From assembly GCA_030762935.1 (NCBI GenBank), contig CM060881.1, forward strand, positions 102,686,501 to 102,750,500: a DNA stretch of 64,000 nucleotides, given 5' to 3'. Shown here piece after piece: positions 11,281-22,080 of the stretch. Under the pieces are notes generated by a model. The model made no database searches. It saw only the letters and a program-made list of their open reading frames with translations, and was not told where the DNA came from. The translations under genes and the position numbers were made by a program. Source of the stretch: Hymenopus coronatus (taxonomy: Eukaryota; Arthropoda; Insecta; Mantodea; Hymenopodidae). Numbering within the stretch: the first letter of the stretch is position 1; each line of letters starts with the position of its first letter.

Positions 11281-11904
11281 TACAGGGTGGTAATGAACTA
11301 TACCGAAATATTTTCTCAGAATATGTGGATTAGTTAAATAAGTAATTTCAGATAGACTTGTGGCCTGTTTGTTGAAATTTCGAAGTAACGGCTATGCGTT
11401 TCTGAAGTACCAGTACGCCACTGAAATGAAAAAATAATAATAAAAACATTTACTCTATGACAGGAATCGACTCATGACCTTTGGGATAGCAGGTGCCTGC
11501 ATTTTGCATTAAGCCATCAGAGCAGTTGAAAAAAAAAAAAAAAAACGCCTCCAGAGTAGGCTACATAACGCAAGAACGTAGTTAATGAATGCTCAGTGTC
11601 GTACTGTCAAGTGATTAGTTCGAGATTTCACAGATTTTTGCGACCTTAATCTTAGAACGCTAGTAACGAGCTGCTAAAAATCGATATTTCTATACTCGGG
11701 CAGCAGTCTTAAAGAAATTCTAAGCCATTTTTCAACCTCCTTTGCTTTAACACCAACTTATCAGCACCTGATACCCACACGTTTAACGCTATGTAGCTGC
11801 GTTATGTTTATCCGGGGACCATGCATCGTCCATCTCAAATTACTTATATCAGTCACGTGCACAGTCCCACAAATTATTTCGGTGTAGTTCATTAACAGCC
11901 TGTA
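11281..11904. mobile_element. Mariner-type MITE, about 620 bp, with 30-bp inverted ends
   Basis: The left end starts TACAGGGTGGTAATGAACTA. The right end, read on the minus strand, starts TACAGGCTGTTAATGAACTA, and similarity continues to CCGAAATA on both sides. TA dinucleotides flank both ends, the target-site duplication of the Tc1/mariner superfamily. No transposase is encoded. An internal block at about 11460-11545 looks like an inserted tRNA-derived sequence on the minus strand with a poly-A/poly-T tract. The shared CAGGG terminus links it to the transposon at 39007-39884, although the following bases differ. Confidence 0.85.
11458..11546 (-). repeat. tRNA-like SINE fragment inside the MITE
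   Basis: On the minus strand GATGGCTTAATGC resembles an A-box, and GGTCATGAGTCGATTCCTG resembles a B-box region (GTCGATTCC) about 35 bases later. A run of about 17 A lies at 11529-11545 on the plus strand. It interrupts the MITE, so it probably inserted later. Confidence 0.45.
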
Positions 11905-12417
11905 TATTGAAAATTGTCTTAACTTCACACTTTGCTATTATAATCATTATTTTTATTAGCAATACTATTAAAATAAATGTAATGTATAGGCTCGGTAGGT
12001 TTTGTTATGCGTGACAATACATCACTGTTTGTTGAATTCTTCATGTACGCCTTGCTTACTCTGTTGTTGCACCCCGTGAGTACGCAAGATCAATGTTACG
12101 TCACCCATTTTCTATATAGTTTCTTGAAAATTCGCTCTCTCGCCCTTTATGTTGCTAAAATAAGTGGTATGATAATATATTTTGATTATTAAAATATTGC
12201 TTGTGCATTATCCTGTATCACAAAATACTTAAAACTATATCTCGTACAGTTTACTGGATACTATTTCCTATTTGGCTGCTATTTTAATCTATTGTATGAA
12301 CAATCAGGGATTCTAGACCAAGTAAGGTCCCAATTTTTGATAGGAATTCTGAGAGTAGGGAGGGATACGTGAACTGCATAATAATAACGAAATTTGGGGC
12401 GCATAGTGAAACTATAG
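11905..12417. other. Unassigned AT-rich DNA
   Basis: The plus frame 12007-12192 has hydrophobic residues but no recognised family. Nothing is called. Confidence 0.35.
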
Positions 12418-13345
12418 AATGAACATCAAAGTAGTTAAATATTGGACGAAACTTGTTTACGGAAATGAAACTCTAATTAGGTTAGTCTGCTGCCGTGAAC
12501 AACTGCGAATGGAACGTTTTTCGACGCGGGCATCCAAAATGGAATGGGAAACATTTGCATGGCGGGGCAGGAAAACAGTCGGAGCATTTGCAGAAAGATT
12601 AACAACCGCTTTTGTGATATTGACAGACAGCAAATAATTACGAAATGCACGGAGAAGGTTTCGTTGGAAGTACAGTCTTGACCAAAATTGGAGTCGGGTA
12701 TGGAGCATACATCAAAACAGGTACTATACATATTAAACAGGGGCTTGCGTAGATTAAACTAGGAGCATGGCGGATGATAAAAATGATTGACGAGAATGGT
12801 ATGAGAATCTGCCCCATTTACGAGGAGGAAGAGTCGTGGTCCCATATCCTGGCAAAATGTACGAAGGAATGGAAGTAAAAGTATTTACCGCAATCCTTTA
12901 CAGTTCTTCAGAAATGGAGAATATTGAACGCTACTTGAAGGCTAATAGTAGGGAACAGCGGGGGAGGGGGGGATAAGAACATTAAAAAAGGATTATATTT
13001 GATATATATATATATATGTGTATATGTGTGTATGTATATATATATCGGTATACATGGTATTCTTTTCGGTCATTGCTTTGTTGTGGTGTTAATATTGTGT
13101 TTATATACTTCTCAAGTGTATTTGTTTACTATAATAAGATACTTAATATTTGTGAATAGGTTTAATGTGTGTTGCAAATTTAAGATGTATTTGAGTATGT
13201 TTATCTTTTTATTCTCGTGTTCAATCTGTTAATGTTGCTTTTAATATTGCTTATTATTTTGTGCTTTACAAAAACTCGTACAGTCTGTGAATCCGTGCAA
13301 TTGACTAAGATCACTGTATGCATACTGGTATTGCACATTTAGTTA
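12418..13345 (+). pseudogene. LINE 3' end: ORF2 C-terminal Cys-His segment plus 3' UTR
   Basis: At about 12789-12876 the plus strand reads RICPIYEEEESWSHILAKCT and then KEWK and a stop. This matches the Cys-x-x-Cys/His-x(n)-Cys knuckle typical of the C-terminus of non-LTR retrotransposon ORF2, with the second Cys changed to Tyr. The 3' UTR that follows (TG/TA-rich, then TTTTTATTCTCGTGTTCAATCTGTTAATG and, near 13275, ACTCGTACAGTCTGTG, here given in part) is shared in order with 57300-57945. The plus frame at 12419-12637 may belong to the same ORF but has no motif I can name. Stops and frame changes show it is dead. The clade is uncertain. Confidence 0.65.
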
Positions 13346-13754
13346 TTCTAAGTGATATTAAAGTTTTAACACAACATGCATGATTTTAAATTTTAACGTT
13401 TGGAATTCCAATGTCTAAATGAGATTTAAACTATCATTTATGTTTTGAGCGTTAAAGGAAGTATAACAGTTAAATATTTGGGGATGTATGCAAACACAAA
13501 AAGCGGGTTTGTAATCTATTCTAATGTTAATTTAACATATAAATATCTGCGATTACTTTCATCTTAAACAAAAAAGCACTGTTTGAACTTCTTGTTCAAC
13601 TTATTTGTATATTTATGCATTTTATTAGTTTTTAATTAATTTAATATGCATTTTGAAGCCTAAACAGAACCTGTACAAATGGAAAAGACAGACTTCAAGA
13701 GCAATACATAAATTTACACAATGCACATACGTACTATGTATGTATATATGATTA
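13346..13754. other. Unassigned AT-rich DNA
   Basis: No open frame or familiar repeat was seen. Confidence 0.4.
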
Positions 13755-14295
13755 TGACTAGATTAAGAAGGGATGCGTAGCATTTTGACTCCAGTCAATC
13801 TGATCTGCATACACCTCCGGGAGGAACTGATGAGGTGAAAGTCCCACATGATACCTATGGCCTTAAGGGCAGGCATGTGAAGTCGACAGAGACACTCCGA
13901 GTTAAAGGCTTAACCACCGGCCTTAGGTCTCAAGGGATGCTCAGGGGCTCCCCTCTATCGGAACTGGGAAACACGACCCAACGGTGGAGGCTCGAAAGGC
14001 TGTAATCTGATAAGTCCAAGAAGAAATTCCAGAGCTCAAGCCTCTGAATCATCTGTCAGTCTGGAACAGTCACTGAGCCCTGGATCATGAAAGAGGGAAA
14101 CGAAATGAGAAAAATACGCTAGAGAGGAAATCCGTGGTGGAATACACACCCCAGCATTTTCTGTGCCTACCAGGAGAAACCACCGATAACACATGGTCAA
14201 AATGGGTGGCCACCGAGAATTAAACCCGAGGCCTCCCAAATGGAGTCTCGTGAAGTACTCCGGGACTTTTTTCGCTCGGCGTGATACTCTAATGT
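13755..14295 (-). repeat. tRNA-SINE-like repeat, about 540 bp
   Basis: On the minus strand the head contains GGAGTACTTCACGAGACTCC and the B-box-like GGGTTTAATTCTC (about 14227-14215). A long, unusually GC-rich body follows down to about 13760. Base composition differs sharply from both flanks, which suggests a discrete insertion. The minus frames at 14036-14391 read through it and have no domain. No second copy was seen in this window, so family status is inferred from structure alone. Confidence 0.5.
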
Positions 14296-14536
14296 ATATG
14301 AGAAAATCCAAAATGGTGTTAGTTTGTAAATTAGTGTGACATATGCGTCGTTTAGACGACTCCAACGGCCAGCAGCGGTGTCATAAAGCACAGGTGCAAC
14401 TAACAGCCGTACTTCAACTTGGAAGTTTAACGCTTAAATGCTCTTTGCCTTGTGTACCATAAAAGAGGAACATTTGCATATCTGAATGTCAAAAGTTGAA
14501 TCCACAAATACAGTATGTTGGGGCAAATATAGCAAA
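14296..14536. other. Unassigned DNA
   Basis: Nothing recognised. Confidence 0.35.
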
Positions 14537-15530
14537 CTTTTTGCTTTCTCGACCATGTATGTACTATGTACAAAATTAGATACAGAAAGTAGGTATTGTA
14601 TTCCACCCGAGAATTCGAATCGGTTATTTCATTGGATATATATTCTGAAATCTCCTAATTAAAAAAAAAGACTTATCCGTGCATATTTGTTTTTGTCTGT
14701 GGGCAATATAACTCAAAAAATGAAAATTTCGTTAAATACTAAGCTTATATTGTAGGTTAAGTGTCTATCAAAGATGTGCTAATAAGATTTTTAAAAAATT
14801 CCCCAAGCCACAACTTCTATTACACGGAGCATTTTTCCAAATGTTTTTATTTCTCAAAAACGCTTCTTAGAATTTTGATTCAAATATCACTTGTTTAAGA
14901 CCTTTTCAGTGCAAATGAAATGTATATCTTGATTTCTTTGAAATGGTCTGTTGAGGACCTCTCTCTTCTGGATGACTTTTATATAACTGATAAATCATAA
15001 GTGATAGACCAAAACTTACAACACTGTAGATTTCGTTAAAACACGAATTTCTCATATATATTCATTTATTTAGAATTGTCTTGACATATTGCATTCCCGC
15101 TTAATTGCGGAGTAAATGATTCCGTTTCTCATAAATACTACTTGTCCTAAGACAAAATATTCACATTTTGCAAAAAGCTATTACGGAAAATAGCGAGTAA
15201 TGTTCGTAGCAGAACCGTAAACGTCACAAATTTTTGCTCATATAGTTTTCATAATACACATGAATAAACATTATGTCGTCAGGCAGATTTTTATGCTCGG
15301 TGTGGGAGTGAGAGGGAAATATGAAAAGAGTGGGGGTAGCAACCTAGCAACGCCGAGTTCGATAACGCAATTCATTTGCTGCAGCGTAGCACTCTTCCCA
15401 TTTGAAAAATATTATATCCCCATCTACATACAAGCAATAATATCATTTATCTCGATTAGTATGATGTAGATAAAATAATAAACTTTGTAAGAGCCTGTGG
15501 AATGAGCATATCAGATTTTTTTAAATTTCA
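14537..15530 (+). repeat. HER copy, diverged, with replaced middle
   Basis: The hairpin end (TTTTTGCTTTCTCGACCATG at 14538) is decayed. ATTGTATTCCACCC, the central block near 14700-14990 (CTATTACACGGAGCATTTTT and AACTGATAAATCATAAGTGA) and AAAACACGAATTTCTCATAT follow. The far end is recognisable at about 15480-15530 (AATAAACTTTGTAA then GAATGAGCATATCAGATTTT). The intervening 15070-15420 does not match other copies, so it is either an insertion or very decayed. Confidence 0.7.
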
Positions 15531-16223
15531 TTAATATGTTGTGTAAATAAATGTTATTTTGTCGTAGATATATTAGGTAAAAATATGCAGATCTCGAAAA
15601 ACTGCATATGTCTTTATCGTGCATCTTGTACAACTGGCTAAGTGTTAACAATGATAACTGGGGGACATATCTTAAAACACAATACTCACATACACTTCCT
15701 TAAAGAAATGTGTTTTTGGGGCTTTTTGATATTATCGAAAGATTTTAAAACATTTTTGTAAATACTAAATAAATTACAAATCGTAAATACGAGAGAGAAA
15801 CAGATCAAAAATGAAATTAATCGGTTCAGTGTATTAAATCATCGATTCAAGTGAATATCCTCTCATATAAAGTGTTATGTAATATTCATAAAATTAGGGA
15901 TAAAAGAAAGAAAATACAGGACTAATATAAAAACATGGATACTAAAAGTTTAAATATTTTTTCAATATAGCTTCACAGCATTAATAAATGGTTGCAGAAT
16001 ACCTACAAACCCTTTTGGTAATCCTTTCAGCTATTCATTCACCGTTGATAGGATGTTTTCATCAAGTTTGAAATTCTGACTCAATTTTCCTTCAATAATG
16101 GAGCAAAGATGTGGAAATTAGATACCCAAATCTTGCGAGTATGGTGAATGTGAGAGACACTTGATGCGTAGGTTGGTGATGGTTTTCATGGTTACACAAG
16201 CAGAATGAGGACCAAATAACAAA
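15531..16223. other. Unassigned AT-rich DNA
   Basis: No gene or familiar repeat was recognised. Confidence 0.4.

Positions 16224-16271
<48 letters not shown>
16224..16271 (+). repeat. (TAA)n microsatellite
   Basis: About fifteen uninterrupted AAT/TAA units follow AACAAAATAT. A poly-A run of 17 lies at about 16345-16361. Confidence 0.95.
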
Positions 16272-16272
<1 letters not shown>

Positions 16273-16481
16273 TACTACTGCCACCACCACGACGTATTTC
16301 TTGGAGATAGAGAAGTCAATTGAGGAGTACCTACCCTAACACCACAAAAAAAAAAAAAAAAGTGGGAGACATGATGTGTCCTGTAAAACATATCTTTCTA
16401 ATGGGAGCCCCAACTTCTAATATAGAAAAACGTATGCTAAAGCAATTCAATGCTACAGCAATTCAGTGCTGCAGCAATTCA

Positions 16482-17255
16482 AAAAATCCTAATTTGCTTC
16501 ATTCATACGATTTTCTCTACCTATTCTGCATCAAACTGTTCTCCCTACTTCATGTTAATCGAGTTAAATATTTACAGAAATGCTTTTATTACTTAGCTCT
16601 TTGTAAGTACAAGGCATAGAAGTGAACACACTAGGTTAAACCGATAGAGAAATCGTTATGAATCTGGTCCTATGTGATAGAATACAAATGTCATTCTCTT
16701 CTCAAAATCAGAATGAAACAATCGAATAACGACTTCATACTTGAGTAAAGTCTTAGGCATATCTCGGAAATAGTTAATTCCAGAAAAAAAGGATATGAGA
16801 TGATTTACAGTATATCTTTTGTTTGAGATTTTACGGTTCACCGGTTATGCAAAAGTCTTCCGAAATGAGGGGGGCTTCAGAGGCTATTTCCAGAAAATGC
16901 AAGATGATATTTTATTTGCAATGTAAATATTTTAATATAGGGAAATTTAAGCAACATCTTAAGACCCGTTTTTGAGAAAATCGAACATTTCGAAAAATAT
17001 TCCAGTTTAAGATACTTTGAGGTGAGAGATTTTCCTAAAAATCTTCGTTTGGCATATTTGGAAGATACTAACATAAAAACTTTTTTACTTAACCGACTTT
17101 TCGTTTTTGAGCTATGCTGTTCACTCATACACATCGATTATTTTGTAAAAGCATTTTAATCTCGCATCTTTAAAGCGTGTATTTCGGTTGAAATATCGAT
17201 ATCATATTTGTGGGTGGAATACAATACCCTGTCTACCTACGACGTACAGTCGCGA
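16482..17255 (-). repeat. HER copy, complete but diverged
   Basis: The left end AAAAAATCCTAATTTGCTTC with CATACGATTTTCTCTAC corresponds to the non-hairpin end of the family. The middle contains TTACGGTTCACCGGTTATGC, CTTCAGAGGCTATTTCCAGA, TAACCGACTTTTCGTTTTTG and GGTGGAATACAATACCCTGT. The hairpin end is only partly preserved (CTACCTACGACGTACAGTCG). The frames at 16656-17134 are shadows. Confidence 0.8.
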
Positions 17256-17459
17256 TCAATAAAGCATGACGAAATGATGAGCTCTGTGTTAGGTCGATAA
17301 GGATTAGTTAATCAGCTCTTCCCACATTCATGTCCCCACCTGTTTCTAGCTAATCAGTTAATTGGCACATTCTTTTTTACGATTGCGAACTGCACCAGAG
17401 ATCAGAGTCCGAAACTGTTTTTATTCGTTAAGAAAACTTAATAAATGCAGGCTTATTAA
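17256..17459. other. Unassigned DNA
   Basis: Nothing recognised between the HER copy and the direct duplication. Confidence 0.35.
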
Positions 17460-17868
17460 TTGCTTTACTTAGGAAGAAAAGTTACATTGAGAATATAAAG
17501 TTGTTTAAGCCGACATCGGGGTATGTTATCTCGAAAAGTTGAAGATGACTTGGTGTTTCATTGAAAAAAAAATGAGTCACATGGGAATTTGCCTAATATG
17601 CTAACACATGCTTCGTACTACACTTTTTTATATAACAATCTTCTTTTAATGCTCATTATGCACTTCGTAGCTCAGATGCCAGAGTATTATTTCTAGAATA
17701 CGTTGCTTTACTTAGGAAGAAAAGCTGCATTGAGAATGTAAAGTTGTGTAAGCCGAACTCGGGGTATGTTATCTCGAAAAGTTGAAGAAGAATTCGTGTT
17801 TTATTGAGAAAAAAGATGAGTGACATGGGAATTTGCCTAATATACATACTTCGTACTATACTTTTTGC
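17460..17868. repeat. Direct duplication of about 165 bp, offset 243
   Basis: TTGCTTTACTTAGGAAGAAA at 17460 recurs at 17703. The shared order continues through GGGGTATGTTATCTCGAAAA, GACATGGGAATTTGCCTAAT (with CACATGGG in the first unit) and CTTCGTACTA. The second unit runs straight into the hairpin end of the next HER copy. The two units differ by several substitutions and a small deletion. Confidence 0.85.
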
Positions 17869-18510
17869 TTTCTCTAGCTCCATATGTACAATGTATATAG
17901 GGATAGAGAAGTTATTGTAATGCACCCAAAAATTATTTACCGAGATTTCACCTGAAATATATGTTTTGGGGTCCCCTAAGTCCGAAAAAAGCATTTTTAA
18001 AAAAAATAGTGTGTGTGTGTGTCTGTCTGTGTGCCTGTGGACAACATAGCCCCAAAACAAAAAGACCGTTAAATACCAAACTTGTTATTTATGTTTAGTA
18101 TCTTCCAAGGATGCGACACGGAGATTTTCAAAAAAATCTCCCTACTAAAAACTACCCTTTATATGGAACAAATTTCGAAATTTTTTATTTTCTTAAAAAT
18201 GGCTGTAACGATTTTGATTAAAATCCTGTATATTAAAGCTATTTATGTCCAAAATAAAATGCATATCTCGAATTTTTGGAGAATAGCCTCTTAAGACCTC
18301 TTTATTCTGGATGAATTTTGCTTAACTGTTAAACCGTAAGAGATAGAAAACAACTCACTGTACAAAAAATGTACATCACGACAAAACACACAATTTATGT
18401 CCGTTACGTTTTTGTTGTGGAGGTAACCGTTTCAGAGATATTCCTTGTTATTGGTTTCAATTGTGAAGTACTTAAACTTTTCTCAGACAGGAAATATAGA
18501 GAAAGAAAAA
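17868..18510 (+). repeat. HER copy, far end truncated
   Basis: Starts TTTTTGCTTTCTCTAGCTCC with a decayed hairpin, then ATTGTAATGCACCCAAAAAT, GGGGTCCCCTAAGTCCGAAA, a GT/CTGT microsatellite at 18007-18040, GATGCGACACGGAGATTTTC and AAAACACACAATTTATGTCC. It ends near ATATAGAGAAAGAAAAAATG without the usual ATGTGAATGG. The minus frame 17656-18060 is a shadow of this copy and the duplication. Confidence 0.85.
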
Positions 18511-18573
18511 ATGACATAATTAACTTAAATATTCCATTTAGCTTTCTATAGTATGTGATAATAAACATGTTTC

Positions 18574-19441
18574 TTTTTACTTTCTCTATATGCACCATGT
18601 TTATCATGTATAGAGAAGGTATTGCACTCCACCCAAAAATTCGATACCGAGATTTCACCGGAAATATATGTTTTAGGGTCCCCTGTACCCAAAAAAAACA
18701 TTTTCGGAAAAAGGTCCGTGTGTGTGTGTTCGAGTGTCAGTGTGTCCGTGTGTCTGTGTGTACGAAAACTTGAAAACGAAAAGTCGGTAAAATACCAAAC
18801 TTGGTATTTAAGTTCATATCTTCCAGGGATGCGACACGAAGATTTTGAGAAAAATCCCCTCACACCAAACTACTCTTTACATGGAACTTTTTTCGAAAAT
18901 GTTATTTCTTAAAAATGGTCCCAGCAATTTTGATTAAAATGTGGTATATTAAAGATATAGTGACAAATAAAATGAATATCTTGAATTTTCTGGGAATAGC
19001 CTCTGAAGACTACTTTATTTTGATGAATTTTACGGAATTGTGCATAACTGCTAAACCATAAGAGATGGAGAAATACTTACCACACTAAAAATGTAGAGCA
19101 CATTAAAACACACAATTTATGTTACATACATTTTTTTCGTGGAGTTGATCGTTTTTAAGATAGTGCTTGTGTTAGTTTCAGCTTTGAAAAAATTATTTTC
19201 TTATACAGGTATTTGTCAACTCCGGTCCATATAAACAAAGGAACTTTAGCCACATAGCATCCAGCTTTTGACTGTCACTTAACCTATGGTAGTCCCTTAC
19301 TTTGCTTCTACTTACAAGAAAGCAAACGATTTCTGCTAATTTTTTCTCAATTAGGATGAAGTAAATAGAAGCAGCTTTTTAACAATAATTTGTTGCAGAG
19401 ATGTAGAGTAAGTCATGCGAATGGATAACATCAGATTTTTT
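18574..19441 (+). repeat. HER copy, full length (reference copy)
   Basis: The hairpin end starts TTTTTACTTTCTCTA at 18574, and the palindrome closes with TGTATAGAGAAGG. The landmarks follow in order: ATTCGATACCGAGATTTCAC, a GT microsatellite (18718-18761), AAACTTGGTATTTAAG, GATGCGACACGAAGATTTTG, TTTACATGGAACTTTTTTCG, TTCTGGGAATAGCCTCTGAA and AAAACACACAATTTATGTTA. It ends with the variant GTAGAGTAAGTCATGCGAAT and ATCAGATTTTT. Length is about 868 bp. No long frame is conserved with other copies, so the family looks non-coding and non-autonomous. Confidence 0.92.
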
Positions 19442-20564
19442 TCCGAATGATTCATTAGGAAGGAGTCTCTAAAGAAGATAGGTTAAATGCTGGCAGGTTC
19501 TCAGCCGATGGAGATAGGACCTCGTAAAGGCTCGCTTCAAATAGCTAAGTGAATAGAGTGCAAAAAAGATGATTAATGGAAAATCTCTTATACTTAGCGG
19601 AGCAACGTCTAGAGTGGTTAGTAAACCCGGAAATCAATTTAATTGGTGGTAAACCAAACCAGGTATCATCAATTCGTAGCTCTAGGGAGCTGGCTCTATT
19701 TGATCTGCTCCGCTCCCGTTAGTGTCTGCCATAAGGAAAGCTGACAACTGGTCGGGGCGTAGGGGCATTTCCTGTAACAAAACGGGAGGAACGTTGCGGT
19801 ATAAATTGTATTGCAGACGTATAATAATATTGTTTTAGGGGATATATTGCTTATATGATAATATAATATAATAATTAATACAATTAGCAAGGTTAAATAT
19901 AGATAGATATTATCTATATTTTGGAGAATTCTACAAGCAGTTAATAATAATTATTTAATAAAAGCATAATGCCCATGGATCTTCGAATGCTGATAATATT
20001 ACGAGAATACTTGCAAACATTTATGGATTTATTCCCTTATGTGATGAAAATATATGCATCATTTGTTTAAACAAAACGCAGTTTATGAGATATGCAGTAT
20101 AATTTATTAAATATATTTCGTTATGCAACTTTTACAAATTACTAAACAATAAACGTGTGCATGGAATTAACATCCTCTAATGAAAATAGTATATGTGTAA
20201 TTATTTTGACCTAAGTATGACTGTAAAGAAAACAGATTGCAGCAAAATATTAGAGTTTATTTTAACATAATTTGTGAATAGTAATTTATTTATTAATCAT
20301 TTTCAGTTAAAAATAACGATTTATGATCATATGTCAAATACATACGTTGCTAAGAAGACCTCTCTCTATCTTGTATTATTCTATCCATGTTAGGTGGTCT
20401 TGTTTGTTTAATCTTTTGTCTTTATTTTTCGTGCTAACATGGCAAGACGAATAATGGTACTGAGGATTAAGTTTTCTTTTGATTTATATTTTATATAACA
20501 AATTCACATTTGAAAGAGTATAGATATAGGGAAATTGAATCCAACAATAGGAAGTATCTCGGAA
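19442..20564. other. Unassigned AT-rich DNA
   Basis: The block 19500-19820 is less AT-rich (GCTCTAGGGAGCTGGCTCTA and CTGGTCGGGGCGTAGGGGC) but has no recognised gene. The minus frame at 19696-19890 is not called. Confidence 0.35.
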
Positions 20565-20770
20565 ATCAATAAATGCACAAAAAATAATGTATTAGGCTTA
20601 AAATGTGTATTTTGAGAGATCTACATATTTTTTGTAGTACCTAACCTTTTCTCCAACTTTTACAGTTAAACAGTTATGCAAAGTTCATTCAGTATGAAAA
20701 CGACTTCAAGGGCTGTTCTCCGAAGATTCAAGATATACTTTTCATTTGTCATAAAATGCCTGTCAGATTT
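20565..20770 (-). repeat. HER fragment
   Basis: Matches the middle of the family in reverse: TTACAGTTAAACAGTTATGC, AAGTTCATTCAGTATGAAAA, TCAAGGGCTGTTCTCCGAAG and TTCAAGATATACTTTTCATT. Both ends are missing. Confidence 0.7.
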
Positions 20771-21816
20771 GACATACGCTAAAAATATGTGCATGCAAAC
20801 TGACTGCAGTAGAATGTAGTGTATCACTGAGTACCGTATTATTCTGATCGAAAGCTCTGCTGTATTTAATAGACTAATTCAAATAACACTTCACTACGAT
20901 GCTCTTCAGTTGCGTACATGAATGTCTTTGCTCTTTCCCTGAATGCCAGAGTTTCTCGCAACAACACATTATAAAATGTGTATGATGGCAACATTTTAAG
21001 TTTTTTTTTTTGTAGTGTTTAACGCCCGCTTTTACTGCTCGTGGCACCGCAGGCGACAACACTTTAGGGTGATATGTATTTATGCATTAATGATGTTTTC
21101 TTAAGTTGCTTGAGGAAAGTTGTATATATTTTGTTTCTGATTATTTTATTGAGATTTATCCTCCGCTTTTGTTTGCATAAGTGGAAGACAGTTATTTGTC
21201 AGTAAGTGCCCGTGTTTGAAATCTAGTAGATGCTAGTTACTCCGAGAAGTATTTTTTCCGAGTTTTTTCCAACTCTACAGACTAATATCGGCATTATGAA
21301 AGTGTGTTTAGATACGTCCCAGTCATTCGAAGTATCATAAGATCCCATGGGAGTTTACAACACAAATATACAAAGAGACAATGAAATGAAACGAAACAAC
21401 AGTCGTATTTGACAATTACTGCACTTGAGACATCGGCATATCTATAATGACATTAATTTGTAGAATAGCTCTGTTCAGCCCGCGAGAGCACTGCTATAGT
21501 ATCGGTAACTCTTAAAAAGTAACTCAGGTTTAGAACAAGGCGCTGAAATTCCAATCACAATGCGTATAAATAATTCACGTTCAGCTTATGTGTCAATGCC
21601 GGCCTCTCTTTCTCACCACTACCACTTTGTGTCTTCTTCAGCAGAACTGTTCCGCTACAATAGAGATTCTTTCTATATCAGTGACGTTATCAATTCAAAC
21701 TCCGAATAAACTTGGGCACTGGTAAATGCTTTGGTTTTGACTCGAAATTTAATGTTATTACTATAAAATGTATTCATTCAGTAACAACTGTTTTGATAAA
21801 CTATTACAACTTAGTT
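20771..21816. other. Unassigned DNA with a short SINE A tail
   Basis: Apart from the SINE tail at 21013-21064 nothing was recognised. The minus frame 20874-21062 runs through that tail and is not a gene. Confidence 0.35.
21013..21064 (-). repeat. SINE family A, tail fragment
   Basis: Plus-strand GTGTTTAACGCCCGCTTTTA and GGCACCGCAGGCGAC are the reverse complement of the tail seen at 53345-53390. A poly-T tract (21001-21012) sits at the expected 3' A-tail position. Only the last 50 bases or so are present, the usual 5'-truncated form. Confidence 0.8.
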
Positions 21817-22080
21817 AATTTTGTTAAAATCTGAACATCTATTTTCAACACGTGCTTCACTTGGTCATGGTGTAGATGGAGTACTCTGGACGCATCCTCT
21901 TGCAGGTTGGCAGACGAAAATGACAACGAAGATTGTTGAAACACGCGTCCAGGGTACTCCATCTACACCATGACCAAGTGAAGCACGTGTTGGAAATAGA
22001 CGTCCAGATTTTAACAAAATTTACACCTTCACTGTATATAATGGCTCTTTTAACATTTTAAAAATGTTAAAGCTTAGTGT
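21817..22080. mobile_element. Penelope-like 3' end in inverted duplicate (hairpin)
   Basis: Arm 21817-21893 and arm 21945-22022 are inverted copies differing at only about four positions, with a 51-base spacer. Both arms match the terminal region of the Penelope-like element at about 6795-6870, for example CACGTGCTTCACTTGGTCAT. Similarity to that element continues on the right to about 22080, in ATAATGGCTCTTTTAACATT. No coding sequence is attached, so these are two element ends without a body. Confidence 0.85.
21917..21944 (+). ncRNA. Hammerhead-like core in the Penelope end
   Basis: AATGACAACGAAGATTGTTG followed by AAAC is the plus-strand counterpart of the motif at 6862-6905. It has GA..GA core bases, a short stem closed by GAAG, and GAAA. 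It lies in the spacer between the two inverted arms. It is probably inactive because the first core bases are altered. Confidence 0.4.

Noticed and set aside
14036..14391. 109-codon minus frame
   Set aside because: Lies in a GC-rich tRNA-SINE-like repeat with B-box and no domain.
17656..18060. 134-codon minus frame
   Set aside because: It covers the direct duplication and a HER hairpin and microsatellite. The frame is not kept in other HER copies.
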